64,000 bases of DNA from positions 11,585,001 to 11,649,000 of the forward strand of contig NC_060026.1 of assembly GCF_021134715.1 (NCBI RefSeq). Reading direction: 5' to 3'. The notes beneath the pieces were generated by a model, which was given only the letters and a program-made list of their open reading frames with translations, was not told the DNA's origin and did no database searches. The stretch comes from Daphnia pulex (taxonomy: Eukaryota; Arthropoda; Branchiopoda; Diplostraca; Daphniidae). The first letter of the stretch is position 1. Each line of letters starts with the position of its first letter. The position numbers were made by a program, and so were the translations under genes. This document shows, piece by piece, positions 47,284-61,000 of the stretch.

Positions 47284-48169
47284 ATGGTTTTCTATTTCGT
47301 CAGCACCGCCGTTCAACCCAGTTGCGCACTTTTCATGGGAGAAGAAAAACATGAAAGTAAGAAGTAATCAATCAGTAAGATATAAAATGGGATTATTAAT
47401 CCTTGTAGTAACAACTAGATGAGGAGTTGATCAAGTGGGGATGGCCTGAAGATGTTTGGTTCCACGTTGACAAGCTATCGTCAGCCCATGTTTACATACG
47501 ACTAAACAAGGTAAGGGTTTTTTTTATTAAATCAAATAAAACAATTTTTAATACAGCTCTGTTACTATTCTTATTTGTAGGGTCAAGTAATTGATGATAT
47601 TCCAGCAGCCATTTTAGAAGATGCAGCACAATTATGTAAAGCGAACAGCATCCAAGGGAATAAAATGAACAACATTGATGTTGTTTACACCCTGTGGTCT
47701 AATTTGAAAAAGACTCCTGGTATGGAAGTTGGACAAGTTGGATTTCACAAAGAAAAAGATGTACAGATTTCCTTCTTAATGTGTTCCTATCCATTATCTA
47801 ACAATCAAGTTTTATAGGTTCGCAAGATTAGGGTGGAGAAAAGAATTAATGAAATTGTAAACCGTCTCAACAAAACCAAAGTTGAGAAAAAACCTGATTT
47901 AAGGTTTGAAAGAGAACAGAGAGACTGTGCAGAAAGAGACGACAAGAAAAGGCTCCTTAAAGAACAAAAAGAAAGGGAGAGAGAAGAAGAAAAGCGAAAA
48001 AAGGATGAAGCTGAACTAAGGTGACCTTGATTTACTAAACACTATATTTATTTTTTTACACAGAAATGTTAATTTTTACATGTTTAGGAGCTACGATCGC
48101 TTGCTGAAGCAAACGAACATGAAGACCAATAAAGATGATGATGGAAACGATTCCGATGACTTCATGTAA
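47284..48169 (+). CDS. CCDC25: CCDC25 (NFACT-R/DUF814-type coiled-coil protein)
   Basis: Five exons (47284-47356, 47419-47510, 47581-47760, 47818-48020, 48088-48169) encode about 209 residues, the same size as the animal family. The N-terminal half holds the NFACT-R (DUF814) fold with [20 protein letters not shown] and [17 protein letters not shown]. The C-terminal half is a highly charged helix ([20 protein letters not shown]) ending DSDDFM. In mammals CCDC25 has been described as a membrane sensor of extracellular trap DNA; the fold is related to ribosome quality-control proteins. Which role applies here is not shown by the sequence. Start and all splice phases agree with the family. Confidence 0.95.
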
Positions 48170-48877
48170 GAAATCGCTTACGTTAACAACCAGCCGAGTG
48201 TATGCGAACTCGATCACAAACCGATCAGCCTTTTCGTATGAAGTATATGTGCTATTAAAATATTCCTCGCACTTGACTCGAGTTTTCTCTTGGTCAATAA
48301 AAATGTGGAAATAAAACATAATTTCTTAATATATTTTAATATAGGGAGATTATAAGTATAGCTATGATTAATTCCAGATGACCAATTTTCAGATCTTGAC
48401 ATTTTGTTTACATTAGCCAAAGGTTATGATGACGAGCAGATCTCTCTAAGTCATCAAATGCCCATCGATAGTTATTGTTTACCACTGAAATATTGTTTCG
48501 AAACCACACTGAGCACCAGAGTCGCGCAACACAGGAAGTGATTCTCACCCCCAAAAAGATTGGCAACTTCCGTCTGAAAGCGGAAGAAAATGGGTGTAAA
48601 CCAAGACTTCTGGTTTTCATTCAGGAAATCAAACAGAAATTTTTATTTAATTTTATTAGTCGGAAGCGAAACCAGGATCTCTAAGGAATACGGATTTCCT
48701 CTCACATTTATTTCCTTCCTACTGCGACGTCAGAATCTGTTGGACGGGTAGTTGACCTCAAAAGTGAAACCGAGACATCAAGTTTAAAACGTTCGAGACG
48801 GAATTCAGTCTTCAAGTGGATACCGTCGTGTATGCTGAGTGCTTTCGTCCACTCCGTCTCGACTAGAGTAGAGCGCA
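48170..48877. other. Spacer upstream of the metalloproteinase gene
   Basis: Contains the CCDC25 3' region and the 5' flank and UTR of the metalloproteinase gene. No additional gene was seen. Confidence 0.5.
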
Positions 48878-51837
48878 ATGCCGAATTCCGTGTTAACGTT
48901 CAAGTCTCTGCTGATGTTTTGGCTGATGTGTTCTATGGGCTCTGACTGCGCCCCAGTACTTTCTAAACCAATTAACGCCACTAGAAAAATTCCCCAGTCT
49001 TCTAGCCTAAAAGCAGCTGCTCCAGCCGTCGTCACCACCGCCCAGCCTCCGCTTTCATCCCTGTCCGTGAGCACCAAACCATCAGCGTCAATCCATCCTC
49101 AAAACTTGTCCTCTCCGGAATCGATTCGGAACGTTTCACCCACGGAAAATCATAACGTTGCATCCCCAAGAAATGTTGAAGGAGCGACTGTAAACGTAGT
49201 TGTAAGTGTCCCGTTCGTTTTATTATGTAACCAACAAAACAATCGAAAAATTTAAAGTTCGTATTTAATCTTAATCCTTTCATTTTTTGGTAAGATGGGG
49301 TTTCTGCAAAAATTTGGTTACCTAGAAGGCCGCCAGGATTCCAACTCGGAAGCCTTGTACAGAGAAGAAGCCGTGATTGATGCAATCAGAACCATGCAGA
49401 GTTTCGGGGGTCTCTCGCCAACTGGAAGGATGGACAACGACACCTTACAAGTAAATTTGTTGCCCTCTGAAACCGTTCGTGAACTTGTTTCCCGTTCATT
49501 TTCCGCTTAACGAAAATTTGGTAACATTGTAATCTGAACCTATCATTAACGTAATAAAGCTGCTGGTGACTCCTCGTTGCGGTAACAAAGACGTGGAATT
49601 GGATAATAGCGAACAGCAGTCAAACAGACGGCGAAGGAAAAGGTTCGTGGTCGGCGCACCCGGTTGGAACAAACGAAGAATCACTTACTTGTAAGAATGT
49701 TTTAAGAGCTAATCAACCAAGCCTTTTTGCAACTGTTAATCATTTATTCATTTCCCTTGCGTTTCGAAAGTTTAGCTAACTGGTCGCCCAAAGTAGGCGA
49801 TGAAGAAACGACAATTCAACAACTTGAAAGAGGTAAATTTGTTTCTTGTGACTTTATCATTTTCGGGATTATTTTAATTTGATCTTTTTAGCCTTCAAGG
49901 TATGGTCGGATTATGCCCATCTCAAGTTTGTGCAAGTACCAACTCCAGACGCGGACATCACTATCCTTTTCGGTCGCGGATACCATGGCGATAGGTTATA
50001 GATTTCACCTATAAAATGTGTTCAAGTTATTTCAATTGAATTAAACCAAAAAATTGCAGGTATCCTTTCGACGGTGTTGGTTACACCTTAGCCCATGCTT
50101 ACTACCCTTATGAATTTGACAATTTCGGTGGCGACGTTCATTTCGATGAAGACGAGCCGTGGACCGTTAACCCGGACGAGGGTTCCGGTTAGTCCCTTCT
50201 TATAAAACTTCCAGTCTAAATTTGTGTTATTCAATTTTCTTTTTCGTTTTAAATATTTCATAAGGAATTGACTTTTTCACCGTGGCAACGCACGAACTAG
50301 GGCATTCCCTAGGACTAGCACATTCCCCCGTGCCGGGCTCCGTCATGTTTCCCTACTACAAAGGATCGCAACCGAATCTTCAATTGGATTACGATGACAT
50401 TCTAGCAATGTATCAGCTCTACAGTAAGGAAATTTGCCACTCACAATTCATCGATCAATTGAAAATTGTTTTCATTAAATTATATAGTTTCGAGGCAAGT
50501 GCACGACGATCGGAATGAAGATGTTACAACGACGACAACCACCACTACCACCACAACGCCGAAACCCCAAACTACCACCGAGAAGGTGTCGACCATCACG
50601 ACGACGCAGCCCAGGCCTACAAGACCCACGTCTAGGACGACAACGCCCTACGATGATTACGAAGACTACAACGAGGTTGACGACGATCACAGTTCGAAAA
50701 GCGGAAGCGGGAAAACGGAAGCGACGACCGTTTTTGTAAGGGACGAAGAGATTACGACGACGACGACGACCGAGAGAACGGTGACGATCAATTACGAGGG
50801 CGACTACGAAACGGTGGATGACCATCGCAGGAAGTTGAACGCCACAAACGAAGATCAATCACCCAGGATTCCGGATATTTGCCAGGGCCACTTTGACGCC
50901 GTTTCCGTCCTCCGCAACGAGCTGTTCTTCTTCAAGGGTCAAGTAAGTATATACCGGACACTTCTCTATTTGAATAGTTATACCCCCCAGCAGCTATATT
51001 TCTGTGCAAATTGGAAATGTGATTCCTTTGGCTCGCAGTACGTTTGGCGACTCCGTCAAAGAGCTGCAATAGACGATGGATATCCAACCCACATCCGCCA
51101 TCTCTTTCGCGAACTTCCAGAATCCTTGCCCAAAGTGGACGCACTGTACGAGCGTCCTAATGGACACATTGTCTTCTTTTCCGGTATATATTAATAAAAT
51201 TTAATTTGATTGGCCATCCGGTAGAGATTGTATACACATTTAATTAATTATTTTTAAAAATATTCAATAGGTTCAAGTTATTGGGTATTTGACGGTGACC
51301 GGATGGTGGAAGAGAATTCGAATTTGAGCTGGCTCGGACTACCGGACGGACTAGACCATCTAGACGCCGCTTTCGTTTGGGGCAAGAATAAAAAGACTTA
51401 CTTCTTTAGGTATTTTTTATCTTTTTGACGTACGAGAAGAATAATCGAGGCCGTGGCGTCGATTAGAAAACTTTGAAAAATAACTTAGGTTAATTCTTTC
51501 TCCGATTGTTTTTTTTTTTTTTAGAAAGAATCTTTACTGGCGCTACGACGACGTTAAAAGACAAATGGATCCCGGCTATCCGCACGATCTGTCCAGGTGG
51601 AGAGGTGTAACGTCCGATATAGACGCAGCCATGCAGTGGACTGATGGTAATTCAATTCATTCTTTAAATGCTTAAACTTCCCTTAAATTTTAATTATATC
51701 TTTGTGTTGTAAACTTGTAAGGGCGAACGTATTTCTTCAAAAACAAAATGTTTTGGCGGTTCGACGACACTCTGGTACGCACTGACATGCGCTACCCTCA
51801 AGAAGCCACACCTTTCTGGCTGGGATGTCCGGAATAA
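48878..51837 (+). CDS. Matrix metalloproteinase, furin-activated, secreted
   Basis: Twelve exons (48878-49201, 49295-49450, 49560-49690, 49771-49832, 49892-49994, 50060-50187, 50265-50423, 50488-50942, 51039-51183, 51271-51409, 51525-51646, 51722-51837) give about 679 residues. Order: signal peptide; an unusual Ser/Pro/Thr-rich insert of about 75 residues; propeptide with cysteine switch PRCGNKD; furin site RRRRKR; catalytic domain with [11 protein letters not shown] (zinc ligands and catalytic Glu) and Met-turn region PGSVMFPYY; a long Thr/Asp-rich linker; four hemopexin blades closed by the Cys in FWLGCPE. It cleaves extracellular matrix proteins. No membrane anchor is visible at the C-terminus, so secretion is likely. 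The intron at 50943-51038 is 96 bp with no in-frame stop, so retention would keep frame. Which arthropod MMP it matches cannot be settled here. Confidence 0.95.
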
Positions 51838-52100
51838 TTTCCATTTTAAAAATTCCCCATTTATTAAAAATCTAATGATAAGATATACGACCTCTAACAT
51901 TTTATACATACATCCATAGTACTTATTTGTTTGTTGGTTTGTTTCTCTATTTCATATTTTGAGAGAAAAAAAAATGCTACTACTTTTGTATGTTATACGC
52001 CGCCGCTTTCGTATCAGACGGAATGATTAAACGGAAATGTACGCTGATTGGAATGTTTTGAAATTTCTGCCGATTCGACAAGATTATCCCCCTTTTGCTT
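51838..52100. other. Short gap between convergent genes
   Basis: About 260 bp hold the 3' ends of the metalloproteinase (plus) and urocanate hydratase (minus) genes. Overlapping 3' UTRs are likely. Confidence 0.5.
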
Positions 52101-55100
52101 TTAGAAGGTTGTCTCATCGACAGGGTTGGGTAGAGTCACTTTCAGTCGAGGGTCGGCCGCCATGGCTCGCTGGATAGCCTGGATGGCGTTCGCATTTCCG
52201 GACCAGCTCCTAAAAAACAGTTGAATTCAGTTAATCCTGGTGGTTTATTTTCATTCCAGCAGGGTGAATAAATTAGGTGAAAGTTGTTAACCTTCTAGCG
52301 ACTCCGTTCGATACGTCCCAATTGAGCATATTCTTGGCTCGTTCGTGAGCCTCGTCCGATCCGTCAAGAACAAGCCCAAATCCGCCTAGGAAAATAAATA
52401 ATTAAAACTTGTTTCATTCCGAATTTTTTCAAACATGTTTTTAAATTTTTTTAAAACGTACCGTTCATCACTTCACCCCAACCGACGCCACCGCCGTTGT
52501 GCAAGGAGACCCAAGTGGCACCTCGGAAAGAGTCGCCGATGCAATTCTGGACGGCCATGTCTGTGCATTTTGATAAATTCGTTTTTTATTTTTAAACACG
52601 GAAATAACAAAACTATAAAACAGCCCAAAAGATTTATAGCCTCTCGACCTGCAGTAAAGGCCGATCCATCGTAGATGTTGGACGTCTCTCGAAACGGACT
52701 GTCCGTTCCGCTAACGTCATGATGATCTCGACTCAGCACGATATAGTCGGACACTTTCCCTTCTGGGATCCGATAAAAATCGTCAAATAATAAAATTCAA
52801 TTTAACGATCTCAAAAAAAAAATGTATAAGAGATGAGTCAATTAGATACGAACCCTGAATAGCCTGGTTGAAAGCTAGAGCAATGGTGACCCGGGCCCTT
52901 TGGTCCGCGTACAAGATCCTGGCCTGCGACCCAACGACCAACCGGTTCCTGCCGGCTTCTTTGATCCACTTGATGTTATCCTGATACTGAACGGCAATGT
53001 TATCAGGTAAGCCCTCTTGAACGATGCTCTCCAGCACCTCTTGGGCGATCCTATCCGTGACTTCGAGATCCTGTTCCAATCCCGACGTGCAAATCCAGCG
53101 GAAGGGACCGAAACCCAACGAGAAAATATCCCTGCGCGCGTAAATTCAAATTTAAAAGTCGCGCCAAAAATTATTATTTATTAAAAAAATCAATCGATAA
53201 ACCAACAAATTGGAACATCATCAACACTCACCCCATGATGTCTTGGACGTAGGAAGGATAGCGGAATTTCAGGCCGGTAGGATCGTCTCCAGCGGTGACG
53301 TCAGCCCCGCATCGCTGAGCCTCCAGCAGAAAGGCGTTGCCGTAGTCCCAGAAAAACATTCCGCGATCGGCTAGCGCGTTGATGGCCTTAATTTGGCGGC
53401 GCAGGCTGTCCTGGACGCGCTGGCGGAAGAGTTGCGGGTCACTGGCCAGCAACTGCACAGCAAAAGAAAAAAAAAATTGTGGGAAAATCCCCCCAGAGTT
53501 GCAAATTAATTGGGGGGGAGCTCAACTGCTGTGCACCACCGAGAATCAGAAGGATTTATTATATTATGCCGGGAGAGACGCGTATATTTAGCCTTACATC
53601 TTGCGACTCTTGATAAGATAATCCGACAGGATAATAGCCGCCGGAATAGGGATCGTGGCAAGACGTTTGATCCGATCCGAGCTCGACCAGCAGCTCGCCC
53701 GTCTTGTCGTATTCTTGGGCCAGTCTCTCCCAGACGAGGACGACGTTGCCGTGAAATCCGATGCTCGTGACCTGATTTATTCGGTTGATTGATCATCAAT
53801 AACGTATATGCGACTCGTCTATCTCTCTCTTCTCTTTTGTTGGGTTGGAAAAGAGAAATCTAAAAAGGGAACAAACAAATCTTGTCTATATATACTTCTT
53901 TGTTGAGACGGGCAGTTTTGACGCGTTCCACCAGCCGATCCACATCGTCGATCATTTCCAGCACCCAGCCTTGATCGTAGCGCTTCTTTATCGCGTCATA
54001 ACTGACCTATGATGTCAAAAATAAACAGAGCAACGATTGCCAAATAAAAAAAAGATAGATTTCGTTTGGTTATTATTGAGCTGGCAGAATTAATTAGCTG
54101 CAAATGGGTCTAACTGAACCTCGGCGACGATGCCAATGCATCCGCTAATGGTGGCCGCTTTAGCCTGGGCACCGCTCATTCCTGTAATTATCAACGAATT
54201 AAAATAATTTTCTAAAAATAAAATCGACGCAATCGAGAAATGAATTTGATGTTCATACCTCCAAGTCCCGATGTGAGAAATACTTTGCCGGAAAGATCGT
54301 TGAGGCCGAGATATTTCCGGCCGGCATTCAGGACAGTCAACTGCAATATAAATAATAGTTTCAATAAAAATTTAATTTTAAATTTGCGCCGAAAATTATT
54401 CGACAGCTCAATCATCACGAAGGTGATTGAATCAAAGTTTACTGTGGTCCCGTGAACGATGCCTTGGGGCCCGATGTAGACGTAACTGCCAGCCGTCATT
54501 TGGCCGTACCTATTTTAAAGTCATTCAACCCCCACAAAAAGATAAAAATTTCATTCAATTTTTCTTTTTTTTTTTTTTAATTTCCCAAAAGAATTTTTTT
54601 GTGTTTACATTGTGACTCCGAGGGCAAACATTTTGTCGTAGTGCTCGCGACTCGAATAATTCGGGATGACCATTCCGTTGGTGATGACGACGCGTGGGCC
54701 GGAGCGGGTGGAAGGGAATAGACCGAGCGGATGTCCGGAATACATGGCCAGCGTCTGCTCATCCGTCATTTCAGCCAGATAATGCATCACCAGCCGGAAC
54801 TGGGAAATCATAAAGAAGATGCGGGAAATCCAAAATGGTTTCCATCTTTTTTTTTGGGTCGACATGTTTGATTGAATTGAAATTTTACTTGAACCCAATT
54901 GGAGAAAACTTGGCCGTTGCCTCCGTATGTAACCAATTCTTCGGGAAACTGGGCGACACGGGGGTCCAGGTTGTTCATAATCATATGCATAATAGCGGCG
55001 GCCGTCTTGGTCCGGCTCGGATACTCGGAGATGGGATAAGCTCTGTCGATCAACAGCCAAATTTATTCCAAACATCAAAAGGATCTAACGCCAATTCAAT

Positions 55101-55815
55101 CGCATTTTGGCGGCTTACTTCATCGAAATGGTCGGCATGAAACGGTACATGTAAATGTGACCATAGTCTCTCAGCTCATCCGCAAATTCCTTGGCCAGTT
55201 GGACGTGAGTGGCCGGAGGGAAGTAGCGCAAGGCATTGCGAACGGCCAACTTTTAAATAAAACACAAAAACCAAAAAGAATTACGTATAAATAATGTGCT
55301 GGAGCTCCAAAAAAACGAGCCTGTCGTTACATATAATGTGCCAGAGAGGTTGTATCTACATCCCGACGTTAGCCAGGATAAAACTAAGGGAATGAAAAGA
55401 AGCTGTATTATTATTATAGAAAGCGTGGCGAGTCATCAACTATTGCCATAAATGGTCCGACTTTTTTGTTTTTTCTTTTGGGGGGGATTCAAGGGATTTG
55501 TGCTGTGGGAAACTTACGTAACGTCAGCCATTCGCGCAACAACAGATATCGCCAGCTACATGGCGAATTCAATCATTGGCACCATGACAAAAGCCGACAC
55601 ACAACGGAGGAGAGAGAGATTTATCACACGATACAAATAAATCAGGGAAAAATAAAAGAATAATCAGAACAAATAAATAAAAAAAAGACCTTCTGTTCCG
55701 TCGGGTTGAGTCGATGATTGCGAACAGGAGCGTGCGGAATGGCTGGATTTCGCTTCCGGGCCGGAGGCAGTGGATCTAAAAGCAAGTCGGAGCACAATTC
55801 AGCCAGTGTAGACAT
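52101..55815 (-). CDS. UROC1: Urocanate hydratase (urocanase)
   Basis: Fifteen exons from 55815 to 52101 join in one frame of about 670 residues, the usual animal length (human about 676). The enzyme uses tightly bound NAD+ to hydrate urocanate to 4-imidazolone-5-propionate, the second step of histidine breakdown, in the cytosol. Typical segments are seen in order: [121 protein letters not shown] and [19 protein letters not shown]. The start fits the family N-terminus. All splice phases close; the first intron uses a weaker donor (GTCTTT). It converges on the metalloproteinase gene. Other histidine-pathway genes are not in the window. Confidence 0.96.
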
Positions 55816-56336
55816 GATTTTTTGTTGGTTTTTACTCGGATGCGATTTTGTTTCAACACGTTTCAGTTCGATTTGGTTTCAATGGCGGCCAGACAACAAC
55901 TGACGTTGGCTGGGCGAGAGAAGAGAGAAACGGGCACAACAAGAAACAGACGAAAAAGTGCAAAAGGGGAAGGTCAGATGGGTAATAAAAACGTTCCATA
56001 AACGCTCAAATGTTTTTTCCTTTTTCTTCTATTTTGTATTTTTCTTTTCTTTTTTCGGCGAAAAACATTATCGTCTTTCGCCTCTGGGCTTTCTCGCTTG
56101 TTGTTTGGCGCTCTCTCTCTTCTCCTTCGTAAATATAAACCGTAGTTGGGACTCGCCCCCTTTTGGGTCTGACATAATAAGCTGGTCCCGGTGAGCGGGA
56201 CTGGCCGCAAAGATTTCTTTCAGCGCTTTTCTTCGTTTCTCTTTCGACGGCGTCAAATGAGACCACCGGATTTATATTTCAACTTGTCTCCTCTATAGCA
56301 TCTTATATATAGTGTGTGTGTTACAATGGTGAGACT

Positions 56337-56438
56337 ATGGACACCCCTAGAAACTTTGTCTTTTTGGTATTTTTAATTGGTCTGTTTATACCGGAGGGAA
56401 TCCGCGCAGCCGAGGATGCTGCTCAAATCCGAAAATAA
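56337..56438 (+). CDS. Possible 33-residue secreted peptide
   Basis: A small ORF opens MDTPRNFVFLVFLIGLFIPE and continues GIRAAEDAAQIRK before a stop. The first 24 residues look like a signal peptide with a cleavage point after GIRA. A TATATATA tract lies about 30 bp upstream of the ATG. Without the signal, fewer than ten residues would remain, so it may be a first exon or a chance ORF. No GT donor was seen between the cleavage point and the stop. Confidence 0.25.
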   Translation: MDTPRNFVFLVFLIGLFIPEGIRAAEDAAQIRK

Positions 56439-57963
56439 ACATGTTGTTGCCCAGCTTGAGAAAAAGTCGGTCAACGTTCTCCTCCTCTCTGACTCTGACT
56501 AGACTCGGACCGACAACAATTTGTCCGGAATGATTGGACGTTTTTCTTGACAAGATGCGGAACACAATCATCCCAACGAAAATACATTGGAGCTGCTGGA
56601 TGGAGGACGATGCAGAGGCTCTCTCGGCGAAAGATATAGTCTGAAAGGGTTACGCAACTCTCTCTTGTGTGCGTGGGAGTTTCAGGATTATTAGGATTTT
56701 TCTTTAGCGGAATAGAGAAAAAGAGAAATAAGAAAAAAGGCTTTTTTTTATTTTCTTTTTCTGTTTTTTTTTCATTTTGTTTGGATGGGGGCGGTAGTCG
56801 ATGTCGGTGGTATTACGTCTCATATAAAAGAGAACCGCCGCCGATGTGTAGGAGGGAGGAGGGATATAATAGACACACCCAAAAAAAGAAGGAAAAAACG
56901 TCTTTGACAAATGTCTAAAAAGGCGGTGAATGCGATGCGCCAAGTGAATCGAATGCGCTGGGGGGGGAGAGACCGGAGAGAGTCCCGAACTATAACTTAA
57001 AAAAAAAACCCGTGTGTTCTCCTTTTTTAGTGCATAGGCCTACAAAAAAAAAATCTACCTGTAAAAAGACCTTGTCTTCTTTGTTGTCTCTTCCTGCCCA
57101 TCTCTCGTCTGTTTTCTGTCCTACTCTACTCCGGCCTTTTATGGCTTTTGACGGTCTATAACAAATCACAAATACATTTTTTGGAAAAAAAAGTTTCATT
57201 TTATTTTTACAAGGAACAAAGTCGTCAAAAAGAAAACTATGAAATGTGTCCAAAAGACGGTGACGAGTTGTTTCTTATTTTTACCAGGGTGTCCTGTGTG
57301 TGTTGCAACAACCAGCCTCTCTCCGCATCGACTTGTGAGGGCTAACTTATATAGTTAACCTCTGCGCCAGAGTGTCAAGACCCAAGGAGCTCTGCCACCT
57401 AATCGCTATTGATCATTAATAACCAGATACTTGACCTGACTGTTTTCTTCTTCTTTATTTTATTTTTTGAAACGAATATGAGACCTGTCGAAAGGGAAGC
57501 TTGAACATTCTTTGTTATTATGGACTGTGTAGGAAGGAAAAAGTCATTACGAACTGGCTGGACAAAAAAATACTCGTCCGTCATTTCAGAAAAATTTGAG
57601 ACCTGAAAATGGATGGTTAAAAGAAAAGAAAAAAACGGTTAACTATCGCTTATATTAAGGGAAAGAAATGTAGTGTAGGCCTATACGTATCGTTGGAAGA
57701 CACACTCGATCGCTCTCAGGTGACATTATCGCCTGGGTGCGAGCTTCTTGGTCGCTCTCCTGAGGGATAGAGGAAGGTGCCAAAATGGGTCCCAGAGTGA
57801 GAGACGCGCCGACACGGTCGAGATGAAAACATTCCAACCGAAATAATACCGCTATATTATTTTTATTTTTTTGAAAAATAAAAGGGAAATAAGGCCTACT
57901 CTATACATCCTGTATATCTTGGAAATACGTTATTTTCACTCATCTTTTCTCTACTCTTTTTAG

Positions 57964-58041
57964 ATTTTCGACTTAACCGGCGATATGAGAGCTGATGCCC
58001 TGATGGGGCCGGGCCACCCGAACGACGACAACAATGGATAG
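57964..58041 (+). other. Terminal-exon-like segment
   Basis: A strong pyrimidine tract and TTTTTAG precede an open stretch that reads IFDLTGDMRADALMGPGHPN and continues DDNNG before TAG. The composition looks protein-like, unlike the neighbouring low-complexity DNA. No upstream exons were identified and no family was recognised. Confidence 0.3.
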
Positions 58042-61000
58042 CCCATTAGCGGGTCTGATGTATAAATATCAAGAGGAACCCAAAAGGAGCCCCACCTTCC
58101 CCCCCCCCCCCCCAAAAAAAAAAGTCAAGGGCTGAAAAATATAACCTCGTACTATATATTATAAGCTCTGGTCAGAACTGTCTCCAGGTCCTCCTGTCCA
58201 CCGCTACATAGATATATCATGGGGGGTATACAATCTGTAGACTCTTGTTAGTCTCTCTTTTAACTTGATGGTCTACTGGTAAATAGAGGTGAACCCCATT
58301 TTTTGAGTCGAACAAACAGCAGCGACCCCCCCGTCCAAAAAATAGACAAAACACCCTTTTCACTTTTACCATCGGCCGGACGTGTACAATGGAGAATATA
58401 GACCAGTCGAAAATCTGATTTCCAATATGTGAACAAAACCTTTTATTGTATCCGCATTCGTTCCCTTTCATCTCTTTTCCCCCCTTCACTCAATCTATCT
58501 ATCTATATATACGAATATATGTACACTATTACTGATTAGTTCCGGTCGGGTGGAATCCTCCAAGGCAAAAAGAGACACAGGAGTTTTTAAAGGGGGAGAT
58601 CCAGCTGTCATACACGCGCGCCGGGCTCTTTTTCGGCCGTCCTGCGCTCTATACACGCTTGGCTAGCAGCGGCAGCAACAACAACATCTCTCCCTGCCCA
58701 GCTAGAGATAGGAGAGAGATGATATAGTAGCCTTAGATATGTGCTGTGTACGTAATACTCTACTTGATGAATTGTTGAATCAATTTGACGCACCGATGCG
58801 AGTCAGAATAGGACGACGACGGCGGGAGCGCCGCTGAGAATTTCCTGGGAAAATCAGAGAAAATGCGCCAAGTCACGAAGAAGAAGAAGAAACAAAAGGC
58901 GTTGCGTAATAATCATATCATTCCAACCGGTCCGCGACTGTTTCGCGGGAAAATAAGTTGCAATATTCTCCGAAATATACAACGGGATTGATGTGGCGTT
59001 ATCTAAGGATTGCGACATTATTAGAAAAAGAAATAAAGAAATGAAGCGCAACGGACTAGAGGTATGTGTGTGTAATCCCGCCGTATATACACACACAAAC
59101 AAAAGGGATTGAAAGTTTGGAATAGATAGGAATAATGCAATATATAAGTTTCAGCCGCCGACCAACAGAAAAGAACAGATTATATTGCAGACCAGCACAG
59201 TCAGAGATATTACATCAATTGCCTTTGATTTTTGGCCGGCTGTTCTTATATTTTATGGCTATATAGACAGTCTCCTTGTGTAACTGTACGAAGATGAGAC
59301 AAACACTACGGGAGAGATATAACTAATTGAACGGGGCGGGTAGCGGCGGTGTGCAGGATATCACAGAACGTCTAGAATGTTTCTTTCATCAAAATCTCGG
59401 GTGTTGTAGACACCAACATCAGACATGCGAGAATATCTCAGACTATATGTACACAAGAAAGATGTATAGCTCTAGCTGCTGCTGCTGTATAGAGCTACAA
59501 CACGGTAACAAGGGGATAAATACGTCAATATGCACAGACGATCAATAATGGCCCAGCGCTTTTAGCTGCTGCTCTTTTCTATAGTATACATCTGTCAGCT
59601 CTCTCTCTCTCTCTTGTATACATGTTTGTGTGTGTGTGTCAAACTGTTTTGTTTTACTATTAGAGCTTATCTGAAATGACCCACTATATTTCCCGTCGTA
59701 CAGATGCTGTGTCCCCTATCATTTTTGTGTTGGAATTTTTTCGGGCATAACTTGGCGTGTGTTCGACAGTAAACGGGTGATGGACCGCGGTGCTTACAGA
59801 GACGTTCGAATCGTTTTTTTCTCTTTTTTTAAACGAGCAGCAGCTCAAACGGAGAACAATGATATCATCGCGCATAGGGTAGGAAAAAAGAGAGACACTT
59901 TATGAGGTTTGCGAAGGAGAAAAATGTTGATAGGATCGAGAGAACCCACAGAAAAAGTCTTTTAAAAAATATAAAATAAGAAAACTATAATAATAAGACT
60001 CTACGGTGTGGACTGTTGAAAATTCACTGTCGGTACAAGGTTATATACTATATAGGATTTTTATATTATTTGACTGCATCTTAATATATTTTGGACTTTC
60101 TCACACGCCACCATCTTAGGTCATACACCGTATATATATATCTATCTCTCTCCCTATAGATTTCCCCCCTTTTTTTTATTTGGAAATTCATTTGTCAGCC
60201 TTGAATAATATGAGAAACTGGAGATGAAGAGGAGGGCAAGTCACGCACGAGACCACTCACCGTGAGAGCCTATATAATATACAGAGCTCTAACAATTTAT
60301 CAACTCTCGGAAAGAAAAAGGCTATATAGAATCAGAAATCTCTCGGCTTCAACACATCTAACATCTATCGGTCGTTTGTATCTATTATGTGTTATATCAT
60401 TCAATATCTCCGAGATGTGATTTCATTTTCCCTATAGTCTATAGATCTATAGATATACAGTTTGGTGTGTTCCAGTTATAATGATAACAAGAGGTATGTA
60501 AAAGTGATGGCATGGCTTCCGATGTATCAATCAAAAGTATTTGGGTATAAATAATAATTCGGAGAGGTAAAATGAATGATGGCACAAAGTCGATTGAGCG
60601 GTCGGTCTATATAACGGCGGTACTATATAAGAGAGAGAGAAAAGAGCGATTGATAGCCGCATTGAAAATGATAACCAAAACGGCAAAAAGAAAAGAATAT
60701 AAAAATAAAAGGCGGCGCTTGTTTTGTTCTTGTTGCTTTTGTTGTCGGATATCACACACACACACGGAAGAAGATAAAAAAAACCTCTTCCAGCCGACAC
60801 ACCGCCACAAACAATAATAGGCATTAAAAAACTATACCCCCCAAATAAATACAAAAGAAGATGTATTAAATGTAATTTAGAATAGATATATGTACGGCAG
60901 CTACGCGACGATTTTCGTACACATTTATCAAATAACGGCGAAAAAGCCGAAGAGCGGAGATATGAGAAACTTGAACAAAAGCAAAAACAAAAAAGAAATA

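Noticed and set aside
50475-50858. Arg-rich minus-strand ORF opposite the metalloproteinase linker
   Set aside because: It is the mirror of the Thr/Asp-rich coding repeats and has no features of its own.
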